Notes: generated from the sequence alone by a model not told the origin. DNA of 64,000 nucleotides from JBKHXF01 sp046566145 (GCA_046566145.1 JBKHXF010000008.1:1-64000); one strand, 5' to 3'; numbered from the stretch's first letter, positions 38,717 through 47,344 are shown. Translations and numbers: made by a program.

Positions 38717-39559
38717 GTGAGCGACCAGGAACGTCTCCAGAAGGTCCTCGCCCATGCCGGCATCGCGTCGCGTCGGGCGTCGGAGGAGCTGATCCTCGAG
38801 GGCCGGGTCACGGTCGACGGGGAGGTCGCCGAGCTCGGCATGAAGGTGGACCCGACCCGGGCGGACATCCGGGTGGACGGCGAGCGCATCAACGCCGACC
38901 CCGACCGGGTCTACGTCCTGCTGAACAAGCCCCAGGGCGTCGTCACGACGATGGACGACCCCGAGGGCCGACCCACCGTGGCCGACCTCGTCAACCTCGA
39001 CCAGCGACTGTTCCCCGTCGGGCGGCTCGACATGGACACCGAGGGCCTGCTGCTGCTGACCAACGACGGCGACCTCGCCCACGCGCTGCTCCACCCGTCG
39101 TTCGAGGTGGAGCGCACCTACCTCGCCCTGGTGCCCGGCCCGGTGCGCAAGAAGACGATGGCCGACCTCCGGGCCGGCGTCGAGCTCGAGGACGGGTTCG
39201 CCCGGCCGCGCCGGATCCGCCAGCTCGAGGAGGCCCGCTCCAAGGTCCTGCTCGAGATCACCATGACCGAGGGCCGCAAGCGGGAGGTGCGCCGCATGCT
39301 CGACGCGGTCGGCCTGACCTGCGAGCGCCTCGCCCGGGTGTCGTACGGTGGCGTCGAGCTCGGGGAGCTCCGACAGGGCAAGTGGCGCTTCCTGACCCAG
39401 CGCGAGATCGGGGCGCTGCACGCTGCGGTCGGTGAGGGCCGGCGCCGGCGGCGCGACCCGCGCAAGGTGTCCCGGGACGAGCGCCGCCGGCGCGGTGGTC
39501 CGGAGGGGACGCCCGGCGGGGGCAGCCGTGGCGGCGGGGACCGGGAGGTGCGGTCGTGA
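38717..39559 (+). CDS. rluB: RsuA/RluB-family pseudouridine synthase
   Basis: Isomerises uridine to pseudouridine in rRNA. The 280-residue protein has an N-terminal S4 RNA-binding domain (RLQKVLAHAGIASRRASEELI), the catalytic Asp105 in GRLDMDTEGLLLLTNDG and the C-terminal motif MTEGRKREVRRML. The last 40 residues are Arg/Gly-rich and may bind RNA non-specifically. GAGGAGGAG precedes the GTG. Target site (23S 2605, as RluB) is inferred from family and from its place after scpAB. Confidence 0.92.
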   Translation: MSDQERLQKVLAHAGIASRRASEELILEGRVTVDGEVAELGMKVDPTRADIRVDGERINADPDRVYVLLNKPQGVVTTMDDPEGRPTVADLVNLDQRLFPVGRLDMDTEGLLLLTNDGDLAHALLHPSFEVERTYLALVPGPVRKKTMADLRAGVELEDGFARPRRIRQLEEARSKVLLEITMTEGRKREVRRMLDAVGLTCERLARVSYGGVELGELRQGKWRFLTQREIGALHAAVGEGRRRRRDPRKVSRDERRRRGGPEGTPGGGSRGGGDREVRS

Positions 39560-39927
39560 GCGAGCAGCGGGTGCGGGCCCTGCGGGGAGCGACGACGCTC
39601 GACCGCGACGACAAGGCCCACATGATCGAGCGCACGCAGGAGCTCATCGCGGGCATGTTCGAGCGCAACGGCCTCGACGAGGACGACCTGATCTCGATCG
39701 TGTTCACCGCCACCGACGACATCGACTGCGGGTTCCCGGCGGAGGCCGCGCGGGAGGCCGGCATCACCCACGTGCCGCTGCTGTGCGCCCGGGAGCTCGA
39801 CGTCACCGGCTCGATCCCCCGGTGCGTGCGGATCCTGGTGCACGCCTACACCGACCGGAGCCCGGCCGAGCTGCGCCACGTGTACCTGCACGACGCCCGG
39901 CAGCTGCGCACGGACCTGCCGGAGTGA
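39556..39927 (+). CDS. aroH: Chorismate mutase, AroH type
   Basis: A 123-residue trimeric chorismate mutase converting chorismate to prephenate for Phe and Tyr. It matches the Bacillus AroH fold: VRALRGATTLDRDDKAHMIERTQELI, the FTATDDIDCGFPAEAAR loop with the active-site Cys, and Arg in PRCVRILVHAY. This differs from the helical AroQ-type mutases used by mycobacteria. It overlaps both rluB and aroA by four bases. Confidence 0.93.
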   Translation: MSEQRVRALRGATTLDRDDKAHMIERTQELIAGMFERNGLDEDDLISIVFTATDDIDCGFPAEAAREAGITHVPLLCARELDVTGSIPRCVRILVHAYTDRSPAELRHVYLHDARQLRTDLPE

Positions 39928-41291
39928 GCGCCGCACGGGGTCACGTGCCCGACCACGTCCGCATCCACCCGGCGGGGCTCGCCGGCAGCGTCCGCGTGCC
40001 GGGGGACAAGTCCGGCAGCCACCGCGCCCTGCTGCTGGGTGCGCTCGTCGGGGGCCCGGTGCAGGTCGCCGGCGTGGCGCCCTCCGGTGACGTCGCCTCG
40101 ACGGCGGCGTGCCTGCGGACCCTCGGGGCCACGGTCGAGCTCACCGCCGATCCCACGACCGGCCAGCTCGCGGGCACGGTGACGGGGCCGCTCGGCGAGG
40201 CCGTCGACGTGCTGGACTGCGGCAACTCGGGCACGACGCTGCGCCTGCTGTGCGGCGTGGTCGCCGGCATCGATGGCCTGTCGGTGCTGACCGGGGACGC
40301 CTCGCTGCGCCGCCGGCCGGTCGACCGCGTCGCGGTGCCGCTTCGGGCCATGGGTGCGCGCATCGATGCCCGCGCCGGCGGTCGGCTCGCGCCCGTCACG
40401 GTGCGCGGCGGGTCGCTGTCGGGCACGACGTGGCGGCAGCCCGTCGCGAGCGCGCAGGTGAAGTCGGCGCTGCTGCTGGCCGGGTTGCGCGCCGCCGGCC
40501 CGACGACGGTCGTGTCCCCGCTCGTCTCCCGCGACCACACCGAGCGCCTGCTCGCGCACCTCGGGGCCGGGGTGACCAGCGAGGTCGGCGCGGACGGGGT
40601 CGAGACCGTCACGGTGCGGCCCGGGCCGCTGACGGGCGACCGCATCGACGTGGTCGGCGACCCGTCGTCGGCGGCCTTCTGGCACGTCGCGGCGGCCGTC
40701 GGGACCGGGGCCGTCACCACGGTCGGCGTGGGCACCAACCCGACGCGGACGGGTGCCCTCGAGGTGCTGCGCCGGATGGGCGCCGAGGTCGAGCTCGCCG
40801 CGCCGGGGGAGGGGACCGGGGAGCCCCACGCCGACGTCACCGTGCACCCCGCGGGTCCGGGCGGCCTCGCGGGCGGCCTCGTGGTCGGGGGCCGGACCGT
40901 CGTCGACGCCCTCGACGAGCTCCCCGTGCTCGCCCTGGCCGGCGCGCTCTCCCGCGAGGGGCTCGAGGTGGTCGACGCCACCGAGCTCCGGGTCAAGGAG
41001 TCCGACCGCGTGGCGACGGTGGCGGCCGCGCTCGGCGCCCTCGGCGTCGAGGTCGAGCCCCGGGCCGACGGCTACCGTGTCCCGGGTGGGCAGCGCCCCG
41101 GGCCGGGACGCGTCGACGCCCACGGCGACCACCGGATCGCCATGACGGCCGCCGTCGCGGCCACCGTCGCCACCGGCCCCGTCGAGATCACCGGGTTCGC
41201 GGCCGTCGCCACCTCGTACCCCGAGTTCCTCTCCCACCTCACCGCCCTCGGGGGCCGCGTCGACGTGCTCGACGACCCCGCCGGCGGCTGA
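39924..41291 (+). CDS. aroA: 3-phosphoshikimate 1-carboxyvinyltransferase (EPSP synthase)
   Basis: Adds enolpyruvate to shikimate 3-phosphate. The 455-residue protein is two repeated half-domains. It shows VPGDKSGSHRALLLGAL near residue 24 with the catalytic Lys, GNSGTTLRLLCGV near residue 101, RRPVDR near residue 132, KESDRVATVAAAL and DHRIAMTAAVAA near the C-terminus. The PEP-site segment GNSGTTLRL contains Gly and Thr as in class I-like enzymes. GTG 39924 overlaps the aroH stop. Confidence 0.96.
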   Translation: MSAARGHVPDHVRIHPAGLAGSVRVPGDKSGSHRALLLGALVGGPVQVAGVAPSGDVASTAACLRTLGATVELTADPTTGQLAGTVTGPLGEAVDVLDCGNSGTTLRLLCGVVAGIDGLSVLTGDASLRRRPVDRVAVPLRAMGARIDARAGGRLAPVTVRGGSLSGTTWRQPVASAQVKSALLLAGLRAAGPTTVVSPLVSRDHTERLLAHLGAGVTSEVGADGVETVTVRPGPLTGDRIDVVGDPSSAAFWHVAAAVGTGAVTTVGVGTNPTRTGALEVLRRMGAEVELAAPGEGTGEPHADVTVHPAGPGGLAGGLVVGGRTVVDALDELPVLALAGALSREGLEVVDATELRVKESDRVATVAAALGALGVEVEPRADGYRVPGGQRPGPGRVDAHGDHRIAMTAAVAATVATGPVEITGFAAVATSYPEFLSHLTALGGRVDVLDDPAGG

Positions 41292-41314
41292 GCCCCCACC
41301 CTCGAGGTCCCACC

Positions 41315-43384
41315 GTGTCCACCGATCCGAACACCCCCGACGCCGGCCCCCGGGCCGACACGCGCGCGCACCGACCCTCGCCCGAGGAGCTCTCGGGGGC
41401 GCTGGTCGTGGCCATCGACGGGCCTGCCGGTTCGGGCAAGTCGACCGTGGCCGCCCGGGTGGCGGAGCGGCTCGGGATCGAGCACCTCGACACCGGCGCG
41501 ATGTACCGGGCCGTGACGCTCGCCTGCCTCGACCGCGGGGTCGACCTCGACGACGGGCTCGCGTGCGCCGAGGTCGCCCGGTCGGTCGAGGTCGTGCGCG
41601 TCGACGGTGTGACCTACCTCGACGGCGACGACGTCGAGGACGTCATCCGGGGCGAGGAGGTCACCGCCGCCGTGTCCCGGGTCGCCGCCCACCCCGGCGT
41701 CCGCGACGCGATGACGCCGCTGCAGCGCACGGCGGCCGAGATGGCCGGGGGCGTGGTCGAGGGCCGCGACATCGGCACCGTGGTGCTGCCCGACGCCGAC
41801 CTGAAGGTCTTCCTCACGGCCTCGGTCGAGGAGCGGGCCCGCCGCCGGGCCGCCCAGCTCGGGGTGGAACCCGAGACGATCGTCGACGACATCCGCAACC
41901 GTGACGAGCAGGACGGCCGTCGCGAGGTCGCCCCGCTCGTCCCGGCCGAGGACGCCTGGGAGCTCGACACCACCGGGATGACCCTCGACGAGGTCGTCGA
42001 CGCCATCGTCGCCCGTGCCGAGGAGCTCGCCCGGATCGCCGCGGACCCGGTCGCGGCCCGGCGCTCGCTGCCGCGCATCGCCGTCGTCGGACGGCCGAAC
42101 GTGGGCAAGTCGACGCTGGTGAACCGCATCCTCGGCGAGCGCGTCGCCATCGTCGAGGAGAAGCCCGGCGTCACGCGCGACCGCACCGAGCACCGCACGC
42201 GCTGGACCGACCGCGAGTTCGTGCTGGTCGACACGGGCGGCTGGGAGCACGGCGCCGAGGGCATGAGCGCGCGCATCGTCGAGCAGGCCGAGGCCGCGAT
42301 CGACCAGGCCGACCTCGTGCTGTTCGTGGTCGACGTGACCGTCGGCGCCCTCGACGACGACGAGCGCTACGCCAAGCTCATCCGCCGCTCCGGCACGCCG
42401 TCGCTCCTGGTGGTGAACAAGGTCGACTCGGAGCTGCGCGAGCCCGAGGTGCACGCGCTGTACACGCTGGGACTGGGCGAGCCGCACCCGGTGTCGGCCC
42501 GGCACGGGCGGGGCGTCGGCGACCTGCTCGACGAGGCCCTCGCCCTGCTGCCTCCGGCGCCCGTCGAGGTCGCGGACGAGTCGCTGGTCCCACACGTCGC
42601 CATCGTCGGCAAGCCGAACGTCGGCAAGTCGTCGCTGTTCAACCGGCTCCTCGGCGAGGAGCGCTCCATCGTCGACGACGTGCCGCACACGACGCGCGAC
42701 GCCGTCGACACCATGGTCGAGATCGACGGGCAGCCGTGGGTGTTCGTGGACACCGCCGGGATGCGTCGCCGCTACCGCACCGGCGAGGACACGGAGCTGT
42801 ACTCGGTCGACCGGACCCGGCGGGCCATCGAGCTCGCCGACCTGGTGCTGTTCGTGATCGACGCGTCCGAGCCGCTCGGCGAGCAGGACCAGCGCCTCGC
42901 CGCGCTGCTGCGCGAGGCCGGACGCGGCGTCGTGCTCGTGTGCAACCAGTGGGACGAGGTCGACGAGGAGCGGCGCCACGACCTCGAGCGCGAGCTCGAC
43001 CGGATGCTGGGGTTCCTCGCGTGGGCGCCGCGGGTCAACATCTCCGCGCTGACCGGTCGTGGCGTGCGGCGCGTGGTGCCCCACCTCACCGCCGTCTGGG
43101 AGCAGTACCGCCGGCGCATCGGCTCGGCCGAGCTCGCCCGGTGGCTCGAGGAGACGACCACCCGCACCCCGCCGCCGACCCGGGGCGGGCGGACCACCCG
43201 CATCCGCTTCGTCACGCAGGTCGAGAGCCGGCCCCCGCTGTTCCTCGCCTTCGTCAACGGCGAGCTGACCGACGCGTACCGCCGCTACCTCGAGCGCGAG
43301 CTGCGTGCCCGCTACGGGTTCCTCGGGGTGCCGCTGAAGATCGAGGACCGGGTGTCGCGCCGCCGGGAGCGCCGCCGGCGCTGA
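41315..43384 (+). CDS. Fused cytidylate kinase and ribosome-assembly GTPase Der
   Basis: A single 689-residue chain. Residues 30-240 are cytidylate kinase (Walker A GPAGSGKST near residues 36-44, DTGAMYRAVT, VEGRDIGTVV), which makes CDP from CMP. Residues 250-689 are Der/EngA with two GTPase domains: GRPNVGKST near residue 260 with NKVD, and GKPNVGKSS near residue 432 with NQWD, then a KH-like domain ending in a basic tail. Annotated fusions of these two enzymes exist in other actinobacteria, whereas in M. tuberculosis they are adjacent separate genes. No stop or start separates the parts. Confidence 0.96.
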   Translation: MSTDPNTPDAGPRADTRAHRPSPEELSGALVVAIDGPAGSGKSTVAARVAERLGIEHLDTGAMYRAVTLACLDRGVDLDDGLACAEVARSVEVVRVDGVTYLDGDDVEDVIRGEEVTAAVSRVAAHPGVRDAMTPLQRTAAEMAGGVVEGRDIGTVVLPDADLKVFLTASVEERARRRAAQLGVEPETIVDDIRNRDEQDGRREVAPLVPAEDAWELDTTGMTLDEVVDAIVARAEELARIAADPVAARRSLPRIAVVGRPNVGKSTLVNRILGERVAIVEEKPGVTRDRTEHRTRWTDREFVLVDTGGWEHGAEGMSARIVEQAEAAIDQADLVLFVVDVTVGALDDDERYAKLIRRSGTPSLLVVNKVDSELREPEVHALYTLGLGEPHPVSARHGRGVGDLLDEALALLPPAPVEVADESLVPHVAIVGKPNVGKSSLFNRLLGEERSIVDDVPHTTRDAVDTMVEIDGQPWVFVDTAGMRRRYRTGEDTELYSVDRTRRAIELADLVLFVIDASEPLGEQDQRLAALLREAGRGVVLVCNQWDEVDEERRHDLERELDRMLGFLAWAPRVNISALTGRGVRRVVPHLTAVWEQYRRRIGSAELARWLEETTTRTPPPTRGGRTTRIRFVTQVESRPPLFLAFVNGELTDAYRRYLERELRARYGFLGVPLKIEDRVSRRRERRRR

Positions 43385-43437
43385 CCCCACGGCGACGCGA
43401 CCGGGTCGTGCGTGCCGGGCGCAGGGCCGGGTCGCGG

Positions 43438-43467
43438 TTGGTGCGTCGCCCGCGCAGCCGGTAGCGT
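43438..43467 (+). promoter_or_regulatory. Promoter of the tRNA-Pro gene
   Basis: TTGGTG (43438-43443) and TAGCGT (43462-43467) are 18 bases apart and end 49 bases before the tRNA. Confidence 0.55.
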
Positions 43468-43516
43468 CTGCCGCCGCACGTCGCCCGTCGTCCTCGGGCA
43501 GCGCGCGGGGCACCAA

Positions 43517-43593
43517 CGGGCTGTGGCGCAGTCAGGTAGCGCACTCGTCTGGGGGGCGAGGGGTCGCCGGTTCAAGTCCGGCCAGCCCGACCA
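43517..43593 (+). tRNA. tRNA-Pro (anticodon GGG)
   Basis: Complete cloverleaf. The acceptor stem CGGGCTG pairs perfectly with CAGCCCG (43583-43589), discriminator A at 43590, encoded CCA at 43591-43593. D arm GCGC/GCGC; anticodon stem CTCGT/GCGAG around the loop CTGGGGG, giving anticodon GGG; T arm GCCGG-TTCAAGT-CCGGC. It reads CCC and CCU proline codons, CCC being very common here. Confidence 0.97.
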
Positions 43594-43595
43594 CA

Positions 43596-43630
43596 CGCGG
43601 ACCGGTCGCTCACCGAGCGGCCGGTCCGCG
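43596..43630 (+). terminator. Terminator hairpin after tRNA-Pro
   Basis: A 15-bp stem (43596-43610 with 43616-43630, one G-U pair) closes a 5-nt loop three bases after the tRNA CCA end. Confidence 0.8.
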
Positions 43631-43658
43631 GTCGTTCCTGCGACCCCCGGCGCCCCGG

Positions 43659-43664
43659 TAGCGT
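43659..43664 (+). promoter_or_regulatory. Candidate -10 box for pgsA
   Basis: TAGCGT, identical to the tRNA promoter -10, lies 29 bases before the pgsA start; TTCCTG 18 bases upstream is a weak -35. Confidence 0.45.
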
Positions 43665-43692
43665 GGCACGAGGCCGGCTGGGAGGCGCGTGC

Positions 43693-44349
43693 GTGCGGGT
43701 GTTCGACATCGGGGCCAAGGACGGGCCGGAGCAGGTGACCGACCGGGTCCTGACGATCCCGAACGCCCTGTCGGTCCTCCGTCTGCTCGCGCTGCCGATC
43801 ATCTACGTGGACCTGGTGGCCGGACGCGTCGTGCGGGCGTTCGTGGTCCTGGCGGTCTTCGCCGCCACGGACTGGTTCGACGGCTACGTCGCCCGCCGGT
43901 TCGACCAGGTGTCGGAGCTCGGCAAGCTGCTCGACCCGCTGTCCGACCGCATCTTCATCGTGGTCGTGGGCGCCGCCGTGGTCGTGGCCGGGATCGTCCC
44001 ACTCTGGGCCATCCTGCTCGTCGTGGCCCGGGACGTGCTCGTCCTCGTGGCCGGGCTGGTGCTGCTCCGAGGGGGCGTACGTCCGCCGGCGGTGACCCGG
44101 ACCGGGAAAGCCGCGACCTTCGGGCTGCTCTGGGCGCTGCCCATGTTCCTGCTCGCCGAGATCGTCCCGGCGGGGGCACGACCGGGTGTGCGCGCGGCCG
44201 CCTGGTTCACCCTGCTCACCAACACCGGCCTGTACTACCTCGCCGCCGGGCAGTACGCCGTGGCGGTCCTGCGACAGCGTCGGTTGGACCCCGAGGGGGA
44301 CCAGCCGGACACCGCCGGCTCCGAGGTCCCGTCGAGGGACGTCGGGTAA
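43693..44349 (+). CDS. CDP-alcohol phosphatidyltransferase (PgsA-like)
   Basis: A 218-residue integral membrane enzyme that joins a CDP-linked lipid to an alcohol. The catalytic motif DGxxARx(8)GxxxDxxxD is complete: Asp63-Gly64, ARRF, then ELGKLLDPLSDR. About six membrane helices. The substrate is most likely glycerol 3-phosphate (phosphatidylglycerophosphate synthase), but inositol phosphate or another alcohol is possible. GTG 43693 has GGGAGG seven bases upstream. Confidence 0.88.
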   Translation: MRVFDIGAKDGPEQVTDRVLTIPNALSVLRLLALPIIYVDLVAGRVVRAFVVLAVFAATDWFDGYVARRFDQVSELGKLLDPLSDRIFIVVVGAAVVVAGIVPLWAILLVVARDVLVLVAGLVLLRGGVRPPAVTRTGKAATFGLLWALPMFLLAEIVPAGARPGVRAAAWFTLLTNTGLYYLAAGQYAVAVLRQRRLDPEGDQPDTAGSEVPSRDVG

Positions 44350-44352
44350 GGT
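44347..44352 (+). promoter_or_regulatory. Candidate -10 box overlapping the pgsA stop
   Basis: TAAGGT starts with the TAA stop of pgsA and lies 33 bases before the gcvH start, which leaves a leader of only about 27 bases. Confidence 0.4.
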
Positions 44353-44385
44353 TCCGGGCCGTCCGCCCGTCACCGAGGGAGCCAC

Positions 44386-44766
44386 GTGTCCGACATCCCC
44401 GCCGACCTCAAGTACACCGCCGAGCACGAGTGGGTGCGCGTCGAGGGCACGACCGTCACGGTCGGCATCACCGACTACGCACAGGACCAGCTCGGTGACG
44501 TGGTGTACGTCGACCTGCCGGAGTCCGGCGCCGCCGTGACCTCCGGCCAGGCGTTCGGCGAGGTCGAGTCCACCAAGTCCGTGTCCGACCTGTTCGCCCC
44601 GGTCGACGGGACGGTCGCGGAGCGCAACGACGCCCTCGACGACCGCCCGGAGCTCATCAACTCCGACCCGTACGGCGAGGGCTGGCTGGTCCGCATCGAG
44701 CTCGCCGACGGGGCGTCGACCGATGCCCTGCTCGACGCCGCCGCCTACACCGACCTCACCGCCTGA
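44386..44766 (+). CDS. gcvH: Glycine cleavage system H protein
   Basis: A 126-residue lipoyl carrier that shuttles the aminomethyl group between GcvP, GcvT and the dihydrolipoyl dehydrogenase. The lipoylated Lys64 lies in EVESTKSVSD. The N-terminus (YTAEHEWVRVEG) and C-terminal GEGWLVRIEL are typical. GTG 44386 has GAGGGAG upstream. It is close to garA, and gcvP lies 6 kb downstream; gcvT is not in the window. Confidence 0.97.
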   Translation: MSDIPADLKYTAEHEWVRVEGTTVTVGITDYAQDQLGDVVYVDLPESGAAVTSGQAFGEVESTKSVSDLFAPVDGTVAERNDALDDRPELINSDPYGEGWLVRIELADGASTDALLDAAAYTDLTA

Positions 44767-44832
44767 CCGCTCCGCCGGCCTGAACGCCACACGGGGCACC
44801 ACCGACCCGCACCACCGACCGCCGAGGCCAGC

Positions 44833-45333
44833 ATGTACTGCACCCAGTGCGGGACCCAGCTGCCGCAGGACGCGCGCTTCTGCCCGTCGTGCGGCGCCCC
44901 GGTGAAGGGCGCGGACGAGAGCGACACCGGGTCGCAGGTCCCCGTGGGTGTCGACTCGACGACGGCGGCGATCGACCCCGGGACCTTCGACGCGACGATC
45001 GACCTCGGTGAGATCCCGGAGCTGGACCCGGGCACCGGGATGCTCGTCGTGGTGCGCGGTCCCAACGCCGGCTCGCGCTACCTGCTCGACCGTGACACGA
45101 CGACGATCGGGCGTCACCCCGACAGCCACATCTTCCTCGACGACGTGACGGTGTCGAGGCGGCACGCCGAGGTCACGCGGACCGACGGGACGCTGCTGCT
45201 CCGGGACCTCGGTTCGCTGAACGGCACCTATGTGGGCGGCGACCGCGTCGAGGAGCGGACGCTGGCGACCGGCGACGAGGTCCAGGTCGGCCGTTTCAAG
45301 CTCGTCTTCGTCGGGGCGGACGTCGGGGCGTGA
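44833..45333 (+). CDS. garA: GarA-like FHA protein with N-terminal zinc ribbon
   Basis: A 166-residue protein. Residues 1-25 form a CxxC-x10-CxxC zinc ribbon (Cys3/6 and Cys17/20). A linker with DSTTAAI (Thr43, Thr44) resembles the phosphorylated ETTSVF motif of GarA. Residues 68-165 are the FHA domain with GRHPDSHIFLDDVTVSRRHAE and SLNGTYV, nearly identical in these motifs to mycobacterial GarA/OdhI, which inhibits 2-oxoglutarate dehydrogenase and controls glutamate enzymes depending on phosphorylation by PknB/PknG-type kinases. Known GarA has no zinc ribbon. It overlaps the ftsR-like gene by four bases, as in mycobacteria the two are neighbours. Confidence 0.9.
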   Translation: MYCTQCGTQLPQDARFCPSCGAPVKGADESDTGSQVPVGVDSTTAAIDPGTFDATIDLGEIPELDPGTGMLVVVRGPNAGSRYLLDRDTTTIGRHPDSHIFLDDVTVSRRHAEVTRTDGTLLLRDLGSLNGTYVGGDRVEERTLATGDEVQVGRFKLVFVGADVGA

Positions 45334-46040
45334 GGACCCACACCATCGGGGAGGTCCTGAACCGTCTCAAGGACGAGTTCGACGACGTCACCATCTCCAA
45401 GATCCGCTTCCTCGAGGCCGAGGGCCTGATCAACCCGGACCGGACGGAGTCCGGGTACCGCAAGTTCACCGACGGGGACGTGGAGCGGCTGCGCTACATC
45501 CTGCGGGCGCAGCGGGACCGCTACCTGCCGCTCAAGGTGATCCGCGAGGAGCTCGACCGGATCGACGCGGGCATCCCGCTCGCCGACCCGGGTGAGGGCG
45601 GGGGCCCCGCGCAGGTCGACGTCGACACCGGACCCGAGGAGGCCCCGCTGCTCGAGGACGCCCCGACCGACGTGGCCCTCGGCCTGACCGAGCTCGCCGA
45701 CGCGTCCGGGCTGACGATCGCGGAGCTGCGGGCGCTGCAGGAGCACGGGCTCATCCGGGGCGAGGACACGTTCGACGGGGACGACCTCCGGGCCGCGCGC
45801 ACGGCCTCGGAGCTGCTCGACGCCGGGCTCGAGGCGCGGCACCTGCGGATGTACCGGCAGTTCGCGGACCGCGAGGTGGCGCTCTACCAGCAGCTCATCG
45901 GTGCGCTGCTCCGCCAGCGCAACCCCGAGGCGCGGGCGCAGGCGAGCGCGCAGGTCGAGGCGCTCGCAGCACGCGGCGCCCGCCTCCACCGGGCGCTGCT
46001 GGCCCGCGAGCTGCGGGCGATGCTGCGCACGACACCGTGA
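45330..46040 (+). CDS. ftsR: MerR-family regulator, FtsR-like
   Basis: A 236-residue protein with an N-terminal winged-helix MerR domain: TIGEVLNRLKDEFDDVTISKIRFLEAEGLI and GYRKFTDGDVERLRYIL. A second MerR-like segment, LGLTELADASGLTIAELRALQEHGLI, near residue 115 is characteristic of the Rv1828/FtsR group, which activates ftsZ in corynebacteria. The position right after garA supports orthology. The specific target here is inference. Confidence 0.88.
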   Translation: MRTHTIGEVLNRLKDEFDDVTISKIRFLEAEGLINPDRTESGYRKFTDGDVERLRYILRAQRDRYLPLKVIREELDRIDAGIPLADPGEGGGPAQVDVDTGPEEAPLLEDAPTDVALGLTELADASGLTIAELRALQEHGLIRGEDTFDGDDLRAARTASELLDAGLEARHLRMYRQFADREVALYQQLIGALLRQRNPEARAQASAQVEALAARGARLHRALLARELRAMLRTTP

Positions 46041-47299
46041 GCCCCGGCTCGCGGGGACGGGCTCGCGCCCGTCGGCTGGCCGCCGGCGTGCTGGCGGCGG
46101 CCTGCGCGCTGGTGGTGGCCCCGGGGGCGGGGGACCGCCTCGTGCCCGTGGCGGAGGCGCGCTCGCTCGCCGACCCCGCCGACCTCCCCGTCCCACCGCA
46201 GCCGGTCCTGCCGGTCGTGCCGCCCGCGTGGCCGGAGCTGCCCGCCGTCGACGGGGACGCCGTGCTGCTGCTCGACGCGGACACGGGCCAGGTGCTGGGG
46301 GAGCGGGGTGCCGACGTCCGTCGGCCGGTCGCCTCGACCGTCAAGCTCCTCACGGCGCTCACGGTCCTGCGTCGCGCGGAGCCCGACGACGAGGTGACCA
46401 TCGGTTCCGAGGTGGTGGGGATCGGGGGTGCCGGGGTCGGGCTCCGTCCGGGCGACACGTGGACCGTCGAGGAGCTGCTCACCGGGCTGCTCGTCCGCTC
46501 CGGCAACGACGCCGCCGTCGCGCTGGCCGTGCACGTCGGCGGGTCGGTCCCCGGGTTCGCCGCCCTGCTCCTCGCCGATGCGACGGAGCTCGGGCTCACC
46601 GGGGTGAGCCTCGTCAGCCCGTCGGGACTCGACGACGCCAACCGGATGTCGGCCCGCGACCTCGGCACCGTCGCCCGCGCCGCCCTCGACGAGCCCACGA
46701 TCGCCCGCATCGTCGCCAGCGAGCGGGTCACGCTGCCGGGGCGTCGCAGCGAGCCGAACCGCAACGAGCTGGTCGGACGTTACCCGGGTGCCACGGGCCT
46801 CAAGACGGGGTTCACGGACGCTGCGGGGTACGCGCTGGTGGCCAGCGCCGAGCGCGATGGTCGGCGCCTCGTCGCCGTCGTCCTCGGGGCCGACTCGGAG
46901 GACAGCCGGTTCGACGCGGCGGAGCGGCTCCTCGACCACGGCTTCGGCGCGTTCTCCCGCAGCGATGTCGACGTCGCGCTCTCGCTGCGGGTCGCGGGTG
47001 CCGACGTCGCCGTCACCAGCGGCACGGCACCGCTCACCCTGCCGCTGGTCGACCCCCGCCCGAGCGTCGAGGGGTTCCTGCCCGTCGAGGTGCCACGGGT
47101 GGACGTCGACCTGGAGCTCGGCGTCGGGTGGGGGCAGACCGTCCTCGCGACCGTCCCCCTCGACGTGGCCACGGACCCCCGCCCGCCCGCCTCGGGCGGG
47201 GAGGCGGCCGGCCGGTGGGTCGGGGACCGGCTGCACGCGTCCCTGCGCGCCGCCACGCGTGCGGGCCTGTGGGACTCGGCGCCGGATGTCGGCGGCTAG
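46037..47299 (+). CDS. D-alanyl-D-alanine carboxypeptidase (S11 PBP)
   Basis: An exported penicillin-binding protein of 420 residues that trims pentapeptide stems in peptidoglycan. It has an Arg-rich N-terminus and hydrophobic signal (residues 10-37), then SxxK Ser100-Thr-Val-Lys103, SGN Ser155-Gly-Asn157 and Lys256-Thr-Gly, all intact. The C-terminal domain is beta-rich, and no clear membrane anchor helix is seen, so it may be secreted or use its uncleaved signal. It lies inside the garA-ftsR-DUF151 block, coupled to ftsR by GTGA. I do not recall it at this place in mycobacteria. Confidence 0.92.
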   Translation: MSPGSRGRARARRLAAGVLAAACALVVAPGAGDRLVPVAEARSLADPADLPVPPQPVLPVVPPAWPELPAVDGDAVLLLDADTGQVLGERGADVRRPVASTVKLLTALTVLRRAEPDDEVTIGSEVVGIGGAGVGLRPGDTWTVEELLTGLLVRSGNDAAVALAVHVGGSVPGFAALLLADATELGLTGVSLVSPSGLDDANRMSARDLGTVARAALDEPTIARIVASERVTLPGRRSEPNRNELVGRYPGATGLKTGFTDAAGYALVASAERDGRRLVAVVLGADSEDSRFDAAERLLDHGFGAFSRSDVDVALSLRVAGADVAVTSGTAPLTLPLVDPRPSVEGFLPVEVPRVDVDLELGVGWGQTVLATVPLDVATDPRPPASGGEAAGRWVGDRLHASLRAATRAGLWDSAPDVGG

Positions 47300-47302
47300 C
47301 CT
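47297..47302 (+). promoter_or_regulatory. Candidate -10 box overlapping the carboxypeptidase stop
   Basis: TAGCCT begins with the TAG stop and lies 42 bases before the DUF151 start. Confidence 0.4.
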
Positions 47303-47344
47303 CGTCGACACCACACCGACCGCACCACAGCGATGGAGAGCCGC

